Assembly (NCBI RefSeq): GCF_000699445.3
Contig: NC_067195.1
Location: 54,478,465 to 54,542,464, forward strand
DNA: 64,000 bases
From: Schistosoma haematobium
Taxonomy: Eukaryota; Platyhelminthes; Trematoda; Strigeidida; Schistosomatidae
Direction: 5' to 3'
Each line of letters starts with the position of its first letter. Position 1 is the stretch's first letter. Both the position numbers and the translations under genes were made by a program. Shown one piece after another: positions 31,901 through 42,562 of the stretch. The notes under the pieces are model-generated. The model had not been told where the DNA came from and did no database searches. It saw only the letters and a program-made list of their open reading frames with translations.

Positions 31901-33149
31901 AGCTTCATATTAACTCAGAATAAATTCTCCCAGTAATAAAAATCTCAGTTTAGTGGATATATATTTATTGATATTCTAAGATATCTAGCAAAAATAATAT
32001 ATGCACGACTCTAACGAATAAAATATTTTTCACCCCCACCTTCTAGATTTTTACTTCTAAATATCTTGACACTTCGGTTCTCCTTCTTGAGACTTGAGTT
32101 TTATGGTAGTGTTTTCAAAATACGAAACTTGTATTTAAAATAAAAATAATCATACTCCTTCAGGATGATAGACAGTAAGAATACCTTAGATATTGGGCCA
32201 GGTCACTATTTCTTTAGTACCTAAAGCCCTTACTGAAATGTTAGCATTATCGATAAAACCGGAAAAGCTTTTTGTAGTAAAACAATTTACATACAGCGCT
32301 GGTGACTTGCGCAAACAATAATGCTACCTACTTCTAAGTTGCACTCACATGGCAGGGATATATCAATTACTTTTTTAAATATCGTATTCTCACTAGTTTT
32401 TATTAAATCCATGTAGACGGACCTAACCTTCACTCGGCCCGTACGTTTTGGACTATTAACGAATTACAGTTTAATCTACCCGTTTGTAGTAGGGAGAAGA
32501 CTGGCTCGTTTACATATCTGTGGTTTGTTCAAAGTCAGGGTTAAGTCAGGAAAGTTATGAAACTGTAATAAAAAGATGAATACTTTATACATGGATGTCT
32601 ATGGTCTAAGTTCAAATGCTTATAGCCACAATGAGCAACTTTTCTATCTTTCAAAACCATTTCTTCAATGAGGAATGGTGATAATTTCCCACCCAACCCT
32701 TCTGTACAGTTCAAAAATGGTTCATGTTGTAGCTGATATGTTTATGATAGACTAGGTGTTAGGTGCCCTGTAGATAATTTTTCTCAATAAACAACAACTA
32801 AGGGTAAAATTTAGCAATAATCAGGCTTTTATGGATGCTCTGTTTCATATTGCCAAGCAAATGAGTTGACTGCTTATATATGATACACTGAGTTTCTCTT
32901 GCTCAAGATTGCAATATTGTCAGCAATTAAAAAACACTATTTATCTTAGATTAATTTAGAGTGGATCGTTGAGTGTCCTATGTTAGTTCTAGCAATGGCG
33001 GTCTCTCAGTTGATGCAAGTTTCTTTTAAATGAGTCACAGATGGGGTTTCAGTCACGTGTTGAGGTGATGAATTCTATTCGTTGATGATTCTATGAGAAT
33101 GTCGATAGTCAGGTGATGAGTTATTTGTTCTGAAATTGTAATATGTCCT
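25911..33149. other. Intergenic DNA, no recognised gene
   Basis: Seven kilobases of AT-rich sequence. The only open frames are short and without recognisable domains. The one feature I can place is an RTE 3' tail at 27888-27950. It could hold old, unrecognisable repeats. Confidence 0.5.
27888..27950 (+). mobile_element. RTE-B 3'-terminal scrap
   Basis: GCTGGTTGGCGGCCTATGCT then CCTCCACGAGGGGTTACAGG and AGTAAGTAAGAAGTAAG equals the last about 60 bases of the RTE-B family seen at 14780-14831. It is an extreme 5' truncation. Confidence 0.8.
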
Positions 33150-34345
33150 CATAAATCCTATACTTTGGAAGACAAGAAAAATGAAAGCAAATCGGATTTA
33201 GATTTATAACTTAAAAATTGTGGTCAAGTTTCCTCTGATTCTTCTCTGTGACAAGGGATATTGATTTAGTTTATTCAGTCTGTCGTCATCCACGGGCTTT
33301 GTCACTTCAAGAATCATCTAAGCCGGGCTCCTCTGAATATTTTCTAAAAGCTCATTGTCTTTCTTAGACAGGGACTAGCTTTGATATGTAGTGCTTGGGA
33401 TTATGACAAGCGAACAATTTAAACAATGTCAAAAAGGTTTCGGCATCAATACGGCTAAAGGCTCTACATATTTATCAATGGGTTCTGAAACCTTTAGCCA
33501 CTATCGCACGAAAATGTGAGTCAGTTTTTAAGTCTTAGCTAGCGACGATTTTTAAGTGACTGTGTGGTTGGACAAAAGGCAGCTTAATGTGATTTACCGT
33601 GTATGTATCAGCACCCTAGTGACTGATAGGCATCATAATGTTTCTGGAAGCATTTATCGGCAACTGCTAAGTTTGAGACCGTTCAGATAATTTCTCCAGG
33701 TCATTTGAACCTCTTAACTAGAAAGGGCAACACTGTCCCCAAAACTGTACCCTAAGGCACTACATTATCCATAACATTCTAGCTAGCCAACTTGAAATTC
33801 ACTCGTACTCTTAGTTGGAGCCCAACCTAGAAGTGTTTTGTTCACAGAGATAAGTAGCCTCCGATCTTGATACTACTTAACTTTCACGACAAACGGTTGT
33901 GCGGAACTTCTCAAAAGCCTTGCTTAAGTTAACACAGGTTACGGCTGTACGTAAACTCCAATTTTTATGGGCGCACTGAATTTTACGGGCTGCCAATTAG
34001 TCTGTGAGATACGAATAACCAGTGTTTTTCAAAGGAACCCGGTTTTCGTTTAAATACTTAAGCAACTCCTAAGGAATTATCTTTTCTAAAATTATTAACA
34101 ACCACGCTGTTTAGGCTCATGGGTCGATAGTTCTCAGAAACGTGTCTTTTACCCGTTTTGGAGACAGCCTGAGTATAGTGTTATAATAGTCTTTTAGTAA
34201 TCTCTCTTGTATTACAGATAGATTGAAACATGTCCTTAAGGGGTTTATGGTAAAATTTTCCAATTCCTATAGTAATCTAGGATGCATTTTATCGGGTCCC
34301 ATGGATTTGTCTACATCAAGCTTATTTAGTGATAATAATGTTTCT
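33150..34345 (-). pseudogene. CR1/jockey-type reverse transcriptase relic (outer element, 3' part)
   Basis: The minus strand, read through many stops and frame changes, gives DVDKSMGPDKMHPRLL, then AVTCVNLSKAFEKF (motif A neighbourhood), LRVQFWGQCCPF (decayed GS-LGP-LF motif B) and ASPCLRKTMSF with KIFRGARL. The last matches the A-SPCLRKDIE-LEK-QRRATR type C-terminal block of CR1/jockey-like elements. The order and spacing are right for one protein. It is the continuation of the endonuclease relic at 42913-44050. The two were separated by the RTE-B insertion. Confidence 0.75.
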
Positions 34346-34356
34346 GACAGAGCAAG
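34346..34356. repeat. Target-site duplication of RTE-B, left copy
   Basis: GACAGAGCAAG pairs with GGCAGAGCGAG at 42902-42912 (9 of 11 identical). Confidence 0.55.
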
Positions 34357-34773
34357 TTACTTACTTATGCCTGTTACCCCAAATAGAGCATAGGCCGCCA
34401 ACCAGCATTCCTCAACCCACTCTGTCCTGGGCCTTCCTTTCTAGTTCCATCCGATTGTTGTTCATGCTTCTCATGTTTGTCTCCATTTCTCAGCGTAATG
34501 TTTTCTTTGGTCTTCCCCTCCTCCTTTGGCCTTGGGGATTCTATGTGAGTGCTTGCCCTGTGGCGCAGTTGGGTTCTTTCCTAAATGTGTGTCTTATCTA
34601 CTTCCAGCGCTTATCCTGATTTCTTCCTCCGCTGGGATCTGGTTTGTTCTCTCCCATAGTAGGTTGCTGCCGATAGTGTCCGGCCAACGGGTCCGAAGTA
34701 TTTTGCGTAGACAACTGTTAATAAACACGTGTATCTTCTGGATGATGGCTTTTGTAGTTCTCCAGGTTTCCGC

Positions 34774-35319
34774 TCAATACAGTAGGACTGTTTTGACATT
34801 TGTAATGAAAATCCTGACTTTGGTGTTGGTTGAAAATTGTTTTGAGTTCCAGATGTTCTTCAGTTGTAAATATGCTGCTCTTGCTTCGCCGATCCGCGCC
34901 TCCACATCTGCATCAGATCCACCATGTTCATCAGTGATGCTGCTTAAATATGTAAAGGTGTTTACATCTTGCAAATCTTCTCCGCCAATTGTGATTGGAT
35001 TGGTGCATGCTGTGTTGTATCGGAGAATCTTGCTTTTCCCTTTGTGTATAATGAGACCTACTGCTGCTGAGGCTGCTGCTACACTGGTCGTCTTCTCCTG
35101 CATTTGTTGTTGCGTGTGAGATGGACGAGCGAGATCATCTGCGAAGTCTAGATCGTCCAACTGCATCCTAGCTGTCCACTGTATCCCATGCTTCCCTTCA
35201 GATGTCGACGTCCTCATGATCCAGTTGGTCACCAGGAGAAAGAGATAGGGTGAGAGTAAGCAACTTTGCCTGACACTGGTCTTTACTTCGAACGAGTTTG
35301 TCAACTGTCCTCCATGCAC
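34774..35319 (-). pseudogene. RTE-B reverse transcriptase, longest open piece
   Basis: 181 codons: VHGGQLTNSFEVKTSVRQSC (motif B region, with the usual RQGC mutated to RQSC), [27 protein letters not shown] (motif C) and FTYLSSITDEHGGSDADVEA. It is flanked by stops on either side, so it is non-functional. Confidence 0.85.
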
Positions 35320-35689
35320 GATTTTGCATTTTCATCCATCATAGGAATTCTGTATTATATTGACTATCTTCTGAGGCACACCGAAGTGTCGAAGAAGCTT
35401 CCATAGTGTTGTTCTGTCCACGCTAACAAATGCTTTTTAGTAGTCAATGAAGTTGGTGTGTAGTGATGCATTTCATTCAACTGATTGTTCTACAATGATT
35501 CGTAGTGTTGCGATTTGGTTTGTACACGGTCTATCCTTACGTAATCCAGCCTGTTGGTCTCGAAGTTGGGTGTCTGTGGAGTCGTTCATTTTGTTTAACA
35601 ATACCCTGTTGAAGACTTTTCCTGGTGTTGGGAGGAGAGTGATGCATCTTTAGTTATCACACATGCTGAGATCGCCTTTCTTTGGTACT

Positions 35690-36043
35690 TTAAACAGAAG
35701 TCCAGTGCTTCTTGAGTTTCGGTTTCATCTTGGCGACCAGCAAATTATGGTCTGATGCTATATCAGCTCCTCTCTTGGTTCTCACGTCCTCCATCGTCCT
35801 CCTGAACTTTTTGTTGATGCAGATATGGTCGATTTGGTTTCGCGTAGTATGGTCCGGTGAAGTCCATGTGGTTTTGTGAATGCGTTTATGTGGGAATATA
35901 GTGCCGCCTATGACCAGCTTATTGGAGACACATAGGTTTGCAAATCTCTCACCATCTTCGTTCGTTTCTCCCAGTCCATGTCCTCCCATGATGTCTTCAT
36001 ATCCAGTGTTGTCCGTTCCAACCTTGGCATTGAAATCTCCCAA
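35690..36043 (-). pseudogene. RTE-B endonuclease, C-terminal half
   Basis: It contains MGDFNAKVGTDNTGYEDIMG, ERFANLCVSNKLVIGGTIFP, TTWTSPDHTTRNQIDHICIN and GADIASDHNLLVAKM. These are the GDFN, T-W-SPD, QIDHI and SDH blocks of APE-type endonucleases, all apparently intact. The frame ends where the internal deletion begins. Confidence 0.88.
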
Positions 36044-36364
36044 CAGAATGGTCAGGTCTTTTGTTGGGCACTTCTCGATGATTGACTGCAGCCTATTGTA
36101 GAATCGATCTTTAGCGTCTTCATTGTAGTCGTTGGTAGGCGCATAGCATTGGATGATGTTTATTGAAATGCCCTCTTTCTTTGTTTTGAAGGAGGCTTTG
36201 ATGATCCTTGGTCCATGAGATTCCCATCCTATAAGTGAAACTCCTTGTGTATGTGGGGCATTTTATTCTTTGTGGTTGGAGTATATTAGAAACTCCCCTG
36301 AACCTAGTCGTTGTTGTCCGACTTGCGTCCAATGTGTTTCACTGATCCCAAGCACCTCCAGGTT

Positions 36365-36369
36365 GTATC
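36365..36369. repeat. BEL/Pao 5-bp target-site duplication, left copy
   Basis: GTATC, repeated at 42558-42562. Confidence 0.9.
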
Positions 36370-36839
36370 TGTAAGATCCAAACTACGTTTGGACTGCTGG
36401 ACAGCTGTCTGGATGAGTTAGATACGCGCCCTCGCCCGATTGAAACCAAAACAAAGTAATTAGGTAAGATAGCGGTTCTAAACAAATATAACCACTCAGC
36501 TATCCAACCAATAATTGTTCAATTGATCAAATCAATCACAACAAATCAACGTTATTCTATCCTGGCTGGATAGATCACACACAACAGGAGGAACAATTCA
36601 ATATGGCTACCGCCAAGAACAAGTGTCAAGTAAAACAACACAGATGCAGTTCAGGAAGAAACACAAACTTAGTGAATGCGTAAGAAAACAAAAACTATAA
36701 TAAAAAATACAAGTATTAACAACTCAAATGTAATCAAAATACAACAATGTACAACTAAGGGAATCAATAGGAACAAAGTACAAGTATATACATGGAGGGA
36801 TTTTCACAAACACACAAAACATTCAAAATGGATCTTACA
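36370..36839 (-). repeat. BEL/Pao 3' LTR
   Basis: 470 bp. Begins TGTAAGATCCAAACTACGTT and ends TTCAAAATGGATCTTACA on the plus strand. It appears identical to 42088-42557. Confidence 0.95.
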
Positions 36840-36861
36840 CCGGCCCCCAAAATCCCTCCAT
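36792..36861. repeat. 13-bp inverted repeat across the LTR/internal junction
   Basis: ATGGAGGGATTTT (36792-36804, in the LTR) is the exact reverse complement of AAAATCCCTCCAT (36849-36861, beside the purine tract). They could pair in the element RNA around the 3' LTR boundary. The right LTR has only the first arm. Confidence 0.75.
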
Positions 36862-36982
36862 ACCACACAAGCTACCTTGATGTCTACGGTCATGGTTCAT
36901 TATATAACATATCGCACTACAGGAACGAGTAGGACTTACAACAGTACGCCTACTCGACCTACTTACATTGATACGCGAGGAA

Positions 36983-38632
36983 TTAATTCGTGCCTTCCAG
37001 GAGGCATAATCTACGTATATCTCTTCTGACTAATCCACCGTTCGTACGAACAACCACTGTTCTAACTCTTCCGTCGTCATCTATTTTACAATCTTCAACT
37101 ACTCCTAAGGGCCACTTTCCACGGGTCGATATGTCCGAAGCCACGATCACTACATCACCTTTCTGAAAATTGCGATGTTCAACTAACCATTTTTGACGCT
37201 TCTGTAAAGACGGTAAATACTCTCTTAACCACCTTTTCCAAAACACATTAGCAAGATGATTAACCTGTTTCCATCGTTTGTCATATTTATCTCTGATGCT
37301 ACCTTCTTCGACTATTCCGTCACATTCTCTCAATAATAACAGACTGTTTGGCGACAAGGCTAGTTGATCGTTAGCATCTTGGACGACTGAAGTTAAGGGT
37401 CGATCGTTCAATATCCTTTCAACTTCAATCAAATAAGTGCTTAAGGTCTCATCAGTTAAAGTCTGTTCTCTAGTTATCAACAATAACAGTCTACGTATAG
37501 ACCTAATCATCCTTTCCCAAACCCCACCCCTGTGGCTGGATGAGGGCGGGTTAAAATGCCACTGAATCTGCCTAGCTGACAGTTCCTTGTCTATCCTTTG
37601 CTGATTCAACTGTTGCACAAATCTCTTTAGTTCAGAGACCGCACCCACGAAATTCGACCCATTGTCACTGTAAATTTCTGCAGGTTTCCCTCTTCTTCCA
37701 ATGAAACGTAGCAAGGCCATTATAAACGAATCAGTATTCAAACTATGTGTCATTTCAATATGAACTGCTCGGGTTTGCAAGCAAGTAAATACACACCCAT
37801 ATCTTTTTTCTAGTGATCTTCCTCTTTTGACAAAAAGGGGTCCAAAGTAGTCTACTCCCACGGCTGAGAAGCAATACCATCCTTGTTGCACTCTACAAGC
37901 TGGAAGTGGTGCCATCAATTGTTGCCCTGTAACCATCGTATACCGCCGGCATGTCACACACTTTCCTATCACTCTCTTAACCGTGCTGGTTCCTTTTATT
38001 ATCCAATACCTTTTTCGAATCGTGGCCAGTACTTGTGACGTTCCTGTGTGCCCTTGTTCCTTATGATAATGTCTAATTATCATTTCTGTCACTAAGTGTC
38101 GACTGGGCAATATTATTGGATGTTTAAAGGCATTTGAGAAATCTGAGTAGCTTAGTCGGCCTCCAACACAGAGTAACCCATCAAGCATTATCGGTGATAA
38201 GCCCTTCAGATCATTGTGACTAACTACCTTACCATTGGTTTTAAATCCACTAAGTATTTCTCCATACACTTCTTTCTGAACCATCAACAAAATTTTACGC
38301 TTGGCGACGTCAAGTTCTTTGACCTTTAAACACCCTAGATGAACGGATCCTTCATGACTCGGTGAACGAAGCACCATCAGAAATTCTATGAACCTTCTAA
38401 GCCAGGCTACGGCCCTGACTAATTTCAACCACTCAGAATAATAAGCGAGAATAGGTGACATGTTGTACTTTATACTACTCAAGTTAACCACGGCAGTTTT
38501 TCTAAACTCAATATCGTCAGGAGTAGGTTCCGGACAGTCAGTGATTGCTGTACAAAATTCGCCATGCAGTAAAGTAGGACATTTGAACCAAAGCTCAAGA
38601 TCTGACATTTTTGTATACCTCTCGAGGTCCAA
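36983..38632 (-). CDS. BEL/Pao integrase part of the Pol polyprotein
   Basis: 549 residues, ending at the stop next to the purine tract region. The N-terminal zinc-binding domain has H190/H195 (HKEQGHTG) and C225/C228 (CVTC). The integrase core has D261 (GVDYFGPL), D323 (YSDNGSNFVG) and E373 (GGVWERM), so a full D-D-E triad. A C-terminal DUF5641-like domain follows with NFQKGDVVIVASD and GKWPLGVV. Integrase inserts the cDNA copy into the genome. This frame overlaps the upstream frame at 38479-38632 and is one register off from it. The apparent start is not a real initiation codon, since it should be a continuation of the upstream frame. Confidence 0.92.
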   Translation of the reverse strand: MDLERYTKMSDLELWFKCPTLLHGEFCTAITDCPEPTPDDIEFRKTAVVNLSSIKYNMSPILAYYSEWLKLVRAVAWLRRFIEFLMVLRSPSHEGSVHLGCLKVKELDVAKRKILLMVQKEVYGEILSGFKTNGKVVSHNDLKGLSPIMLDGLLCVGGRLSYSDFSNAFKHPIILPSRHLVTEMIIRHYHKEQGHTGTSQVLATIRKRYWIIKGTSTVKRVIGKCVTCRRYTMVTGQQLMAPLPACRVQQGWYCFSAVGVDYFGPLFVKRGRSLEKRYGCVFTCLQTRAVHIEMTHSLNTDSFIMALLRFIGRRGKPAEIYSDNGSNFVGAVSELKRFVQQLNQQRIDKELSARQIQWHFNPPSSSHRGGVWERMIRSIRRLLLLITREQTLTDETLSTYLIEVERILNDRPLTSVVQDANDQLALSPNSLLLLRECDGIVEEGSIRDKYDKRWKQVNHLANVFWKRWLREYLPSLQKRQKWLVEHRNFQKGDVVIVASDISTRGKWPLGVVEDCKIDDDGRVRTVVVRTNGGLVRRDIRRLCLLEGTN

Positions 38633-41600
38633 TCAGCTGGATTCTGTGACGACCTTACATAACTCCATTGTTCAATCTTCGTATACTGATGCACAATGGC
38701 GAGACGGTTAGCTATATAGGTGCTATAGCGATTCTCGATATTCTTGATGTAGTACAATACTACCATGGAATCTGTATGGAAGTTTACCTTACAGAAAAAA
38801 TTAGGCAGACTTCTCCGTAAGACTTCGCTAAGCCTCACACTTAACACTGCCGCTGCCATCTCTAGCCTCGGTATAGTGATCTGTTTGATAGGTGCTACCC
38901 TAGACTTGCTGTATAACAAAATACAGTAGGGTTGTTCCTTCAAATAACTGACTCGAGCGTACGCGACTGCTCCGTAACCGATCTCCGAAGCGTCACTGAA
39001 CAGGTGCAATTCTACTTCCGCGTCGGGTTCGTCAATTCTCTTCTTGATACCCCTATCTACCGTAACATGACCTATTTGACGCATAAAGTTTACCCAATTT
39101 AGCCACGCCGACACGTATGGCTCGTTGAGAGGCTGATCCCAGCCTAATTGAGACTTACATAGTTTTTGCAAGAGAACCTTGGCAGTAAGACAGACTGGAG
39201 CAATTAAACCCAAAGGATCGAACAGAGAAGAAACTATAGATAGAATCCCTCTCCTAGTCAGAGGCCTTTCAGGCGCATCGAAGTAAAACTTGAATACATC
39301 TCGTTTAAAATCCCACTCTACTCCTAGAGTTCGATGTGTAGTGTCATAACTCGCTGACATTTCTATCAAGGACTCTTCTTTACATACATCGGGCAAGATG
39401 GTCCTTACCTCCTCCGAGTTAGTAACCCATTTCTTTAGTTTAAAACCTCCTCTACATAATAATTCACTTATCTGCTTAACGAAACTCTTTGCTTGATCAC
39501 AAGTGGGAAAGGATACGAAGCAGTCATCAACATAGAAATTATTCTTAACAGCATCTACGACATAACCATCATAACCGTCAGAGAATATTTGTGCCGTCTT
39601 ATTCAAGGCGAAGTTCGCGCAAAACGGCGATGATGTAGCACCAAATGGATGAGATGTCATTTGAAACTCGGATGGTTCCCTCGCCATGTCTCCCTCTTGC
39701 CACCACAGAAATCTTAAGGCTCCTCGATCAGACTCAGGGACCTTTACTTGCATGAACATTTCTTCCACATCCGCAGAGATTGCGACCGCTTCCTTGCGAA
39801 AACGCAATAGTATACACACTAACTCCGCAGTTGTGTCGGGACCCTGATAAATCATATCGTTTAGAGAAACGCCTGCAAACTTGGCGGCACAGTCAAATAC
39901 CACTCTCAGTTTTTCCGGTTTTTTCGGGTTTAAAACTGCATGGTGAGGTAAATACCACCGGGGTCGATAACTAGGTTGCACTTGTATTTCAGGGACTTTC
40001 TCCGCATAGCCCTTAATAAAATTACTTTCAATACCTTTTGTATACTTGATATACAGAATGTCATCTTTCAACAATCTACGCTTCAAACTCTGTAGCCTAC
40101 TGTTTACCACTTCATAATTCCCCCCTTTCATATCTGGGTTCCCCTTCCATGGTATAGGGACTACAAAATGACCATTTTCGAAGCGTGTGCCCCCTTCTAC
40201 AATACTTATAGCCGCCTTATCTTCTATTGATACTGATTTATCATTTGAATAAACATCAGAGAACTCTACATCATAAAGTTTACGTATTTCGTTCTCCAAA
40301 GCCTGTATCTTACTGGTATGATTGACAACTCTTTTCCTGTATTCCGGATATGACGCAGGTCCGAAGACCGTCCACCCCAACAACGTCTTCACAGCGTACG
40401 GGCCTTTTCTTCCACCCAACCTCTGGTCTAACACCCAGTGTGCCTCTGGTACATCGCAACCAATCAACAGCAGAACTTCTTCAGAGTCTAGGTTGCCTAT
40501 TGGTACATCCCTTAAATGTGGCCATTTAACTAAGTTGTTCACTGCCGACCTTGTTGGCTTATGACCTGGAATATCTGCGACAATCAGAGCCCCTTCGATC
40601 GTAACATGTTCAGACCGATCTAGAGAATACACCTCAAAAGGAGTCTTTGTGACCGTCATTGTCCTATTACCACTCACAGTCTCTACTACCACTGACGCTC
40701 GGTCTTCCTTCAACCCGAGATACCTCAAACAGCTCGATTTTATCAACGTTACATCAGATCCGTTATCCAACAAAGCATAACCCACCATTTCGGCATTTCC
40801 CAACACCAAACGTACAGGAATCATTCCTAAGCACACTTGGCTACTTAGGGATTTAGTAAATCCACAACAATTCGGGATACCAGGTTTATCACTTTCGCTG
40901 TGCAGCAAAGAATGGTGTTTCTTCTCACAACTATTAACGTTACAACGTTTTTCCAGCTTACATTCATTAACTTTATGCCCTTGCCTAAGGCAGACAAAAC
41001 AGATGCCATTAACCTTCGCGTGAGACCATCTCTCTTGAACGGTAAGCGCTAAAAATTTTGGACATTTATAAATAGCATGGTCCAGGGAACACACACTGCA
41101 TTTAGCTTTCTCTTTTGAATTATTCTCCCGCTCCAATTGCAAGTGACAATTTGTCTTTAAGTTGTGTCCCTTTCTCGGACGATTCGCTAACCGTCCAAAC
41201 CTACTACTAGCTACTCTCGCGCGGAATGCTATAAATTGAGTAAGCTCGTCAAAGGTTGGTTCTCTATTATCTTCAGTCAACTCATCCACCCAGTCCGCCC
41301 ACTGTGCTTGCATAACTTGAGGTAAGAGTCCTACTATTCTCTCTAAGGTAATTAGAGAATTTAAGTCGGCAGTGTACTTCATCTGTTTCAAAACCATAGA
41401 ACAATTTTCCATCCTAATAGCTAGATTTGTTAGTTGCTCAGGATCACTGTAATCAACATTTGTAGTTTTGAATAAGTCCTCTAAAGTCTCCCGAGCGATT
41501 ACATGCGCCTGTCCGAACAACCGTTTTAGAATTTCCTTGGCCTTCTTGTAACCAAAAGAGGCTTCCAACATAACACAACCCTCAATGGCTGTTTTCGCTT

Positions 41601-41997
41601 TACCCTTACAATAATGTATCAAATAAAGCAAGCGTTGACCATCATCCTTGACCCTTGATTCCACATAGGTCTCAAACTCCCTTAAAAACTTCCAGTAACC
41701 TCTTGGTTGACCGTCGAAATAACTTAACTCAACCTTTGGTAACTCTGGACCTATGAAAAACGCCGTAGGCCTTACGCTTTTTGCTTGCTTCAAGTCTAAA
41801 TTAAGGTTTTCTATGCCATCTGCCATTATATCACAACTAGATTCACTATAATTACAATCGTCCCTATTAGAATATGAACCATGACACATAGAAGCATCAG
41901 AAGGCACTTGCCTTGACTGAGGGGATCCATCCTTTTGTTCATCTCTTTTAACATCCACGAGCCTTGGACTTAATTTCCTTCGACGATTGTTTGGCAT
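38479..41997 (-). CDS. BEL/Pao Gag-protease-RT-RNase H polyprotein part
   Basis: The ATG at 41997 lies about 90 bp inside the 5' LTR. A DUF1759-like capsid region covers about 85-260 (FDGQPRGYWKFLREFETYV). Two zinc knuckles follow at C300/C303/H307/C312 and C333/C336/H341/C346. The aspartic protease motif is LLDNGSDVTLI (411-415, DNG rather than DSG or DTG). The RT domain spans about 640-850, with AISADVEEMFMQV, TSHPFGATSSPF and NFYVDD (YVDD at 822-825). RNase H begins at LFSDASEIGYGAV (about 1000). The frame is lost after NPADWTSRGIQ at a five-A run (38608-38612), and the last about 40 residues are out of frame. Confidence 0.93.
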   Translation of the reverse strand: MPNNRRRKLSPRLVDVKRDEQKDGSPQSRQVPSDASMCHGSYSNRDDCNYSESSCDIMADGIENLNLDLKQAKSVRPTAFFIGPELPKVELSYFDGQPRGYWKFLREFETYVESRVKDDGQRLLYLIHYCKGKAKTAIEGCVMLEASFGYKKAKEILKRLFGQAHVIARETLEDLFKTTNVDYSDPEQLTNLAIRMENCSMVLKQMKYTADLNSLITLERIVGLLPQVMQAQWADWVDELTEDNREPTFDELTQFIAFRARVASSRFGRLANRPRKGHNLKTNCHLQLERENNSKEKAKCSVCSLDHAIYKCPKFLALTVQERWSHAKVNGICFVCLRQGHKVNECKLEKRCNVNSCEKKHHSLLHSESDKPGIPNCCGFTKSLSSQVCLGMIPVRLVLGNAEMVGYALLDNGSDVTLIKSSCLRYLGLKEDRASVVVETVSGNRTMTVTKTPFEVYSLDRSEHVTIEGALIVADIPGHKPTRSAVNNLVKWPHLRDVPIGNLDSEEVLLLIGCDVPEAHWVLDQRLGGRKGPYAVKTLLGWTVFGPASYPEYRKRVVNHTSKIQALENEIRKLYDVEFSDVYSNDKSVSIEDKAAISIVEGGTRFENGHFVVPIPWKGNPDMKGGNYEVVNSRLQSLKRRLLKDDILYIKYTKGIESNFIKGYAEKVPEIQVQPSYRPRWYLPHHAVLNPKKPEKLRVVFDCAAKFAGVSLNDMIYQGPDTTAELVCILLRFRKEAVAISADVEEMFMQVKVPESDRGALRFLWWQEGDMAREPSEFQMTSHPFGATSSPFCANFALNKTAQIFSDGYDGYVVDAVKNNFYVDDCFVSFPTCDQAKSFVKQISELLCRGGFKLKKWVTNSEEVRTILPDVCKEESLIEMSASYDTTHRTLGVEWDFKRDVFKFYFDAPERPLTRRGILSIVSSLFDPLGLIAPVCLTAKVLLQKLCKSQLGWDQPLNEPYVSAWLNWVNFMRQIGHVTVDRGIKKRIDEPDAEVELHLFSDASEIGYGAVAYARVSYLKEQPYCILLYSKSRVAPIKQITIPRLEMAAAVLSVRLSEVLRRSLPNFFCKVNFHTDSMVVLYYIKNIENRYSTYIANRLAIVHQYTKIEQWSYVRSSQNPADWTSRGIQKCQILSFGSNVLLYCMANFVQQSLTVRNLLLTILSLEKLPWLT

Positions 41998-42087
41998 CGC
42001 AAGCGAACGACCAGATATTCCCAGAGACGATGATTGGAATCAACGAAACGAAAGCCAAACGAATTCGACCAAATATTTGTTTAGAAC

Positions 42088-42557
42088 TGTAAGATCCAAA
42101 CTACGTTTGGACTGCTGGACAGCTGTCTGGATGAGTTAGATACGCGCCCTCGCCCGATTGAAACCAAAACAAAGTAATTAGGTAAGATAGCGGTTCTAAA
42201 CAAATATAACCACTCAGCTATCCAACCAATAATTGTTCAATTGATCAAATCAATCACAACAAATCAACGTTATTCTATCCTGGCTGGATAGATCACACAC
42301 AACAGGAGGAACAATTCAATATGGCTACCGCCAAGAACAAGTGTCAAGTAAAACAACACAGATGCAGTTCAGGAAGAAACACAAACTTAGTGAATGCGTA
42401 AGAAAACAAAAACTATAATAAAAAATACAAGTATTAACAACTCAAATGTAATCAAAATACAACAATGTACAACTAAGGGAATCAATAGGAACAAAGTACA
42501 AGTATATACATGGAGGGATTTTCACAAACACACAAAACATTCAAAATGGATCTTACA
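42088..42557 (-). repeat. BEL/Pao 5' LTR
   Basis: 470 bp, same sequence as 36370-36839. Transcription of the element would start here and run leftwards. Confidence 0.95.
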
Positions 42558-42562
42558 GTATC
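42558..42562. repeat. BEL/Pao 5-bp target-site duplication, right copy
   Basis: GTATC, identical to 36365-36369. Confidence 0.9.

Larger units (their letters stand above)
36370..42557 (-). mobile_element. BEL/Pao LTR retrotransposon, nearly intact and recent
   Basis: 6,188 bp, minus orientation, with two 470-bp LTRs that I find identical by eye, a 5-bp target duplication and TGTAAGATCC...GGATCTTACA inverted LTR ends. A purine-rich tract GATTTTGGGGGCCGG (minus strand) abuts the 3' LTR at 36840. A possible primer binding site begins TGGTCGAATTCG (minus strand) at 42071, 16 nt inside the 5' LTR. The internal region encodes Gag, protease, RT, RNase H and integrase in BEL/Pao order, with one frameshift. 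BEL/Pao elements such as Sinbad are known from schistosomes; whether this belongs to Sinbad cannot be said from the sequence. It sits within the endonuclease of RTE-B. Confidence 0.95.

Noticed and set aside
34329..35119. Long plus-strand open frames (96 and 197 codons) at the left end of the nest
   Set aside because: They are antisense shadows of the RTE-B reverse transcriptase on the minus strand.
36370..36839. Direct repeats at 36370 and 42088 considered as a tandem genomic duplication
   Set aside because: Ends, target duplication, purine tract and coding content show they are LTRs of one element.
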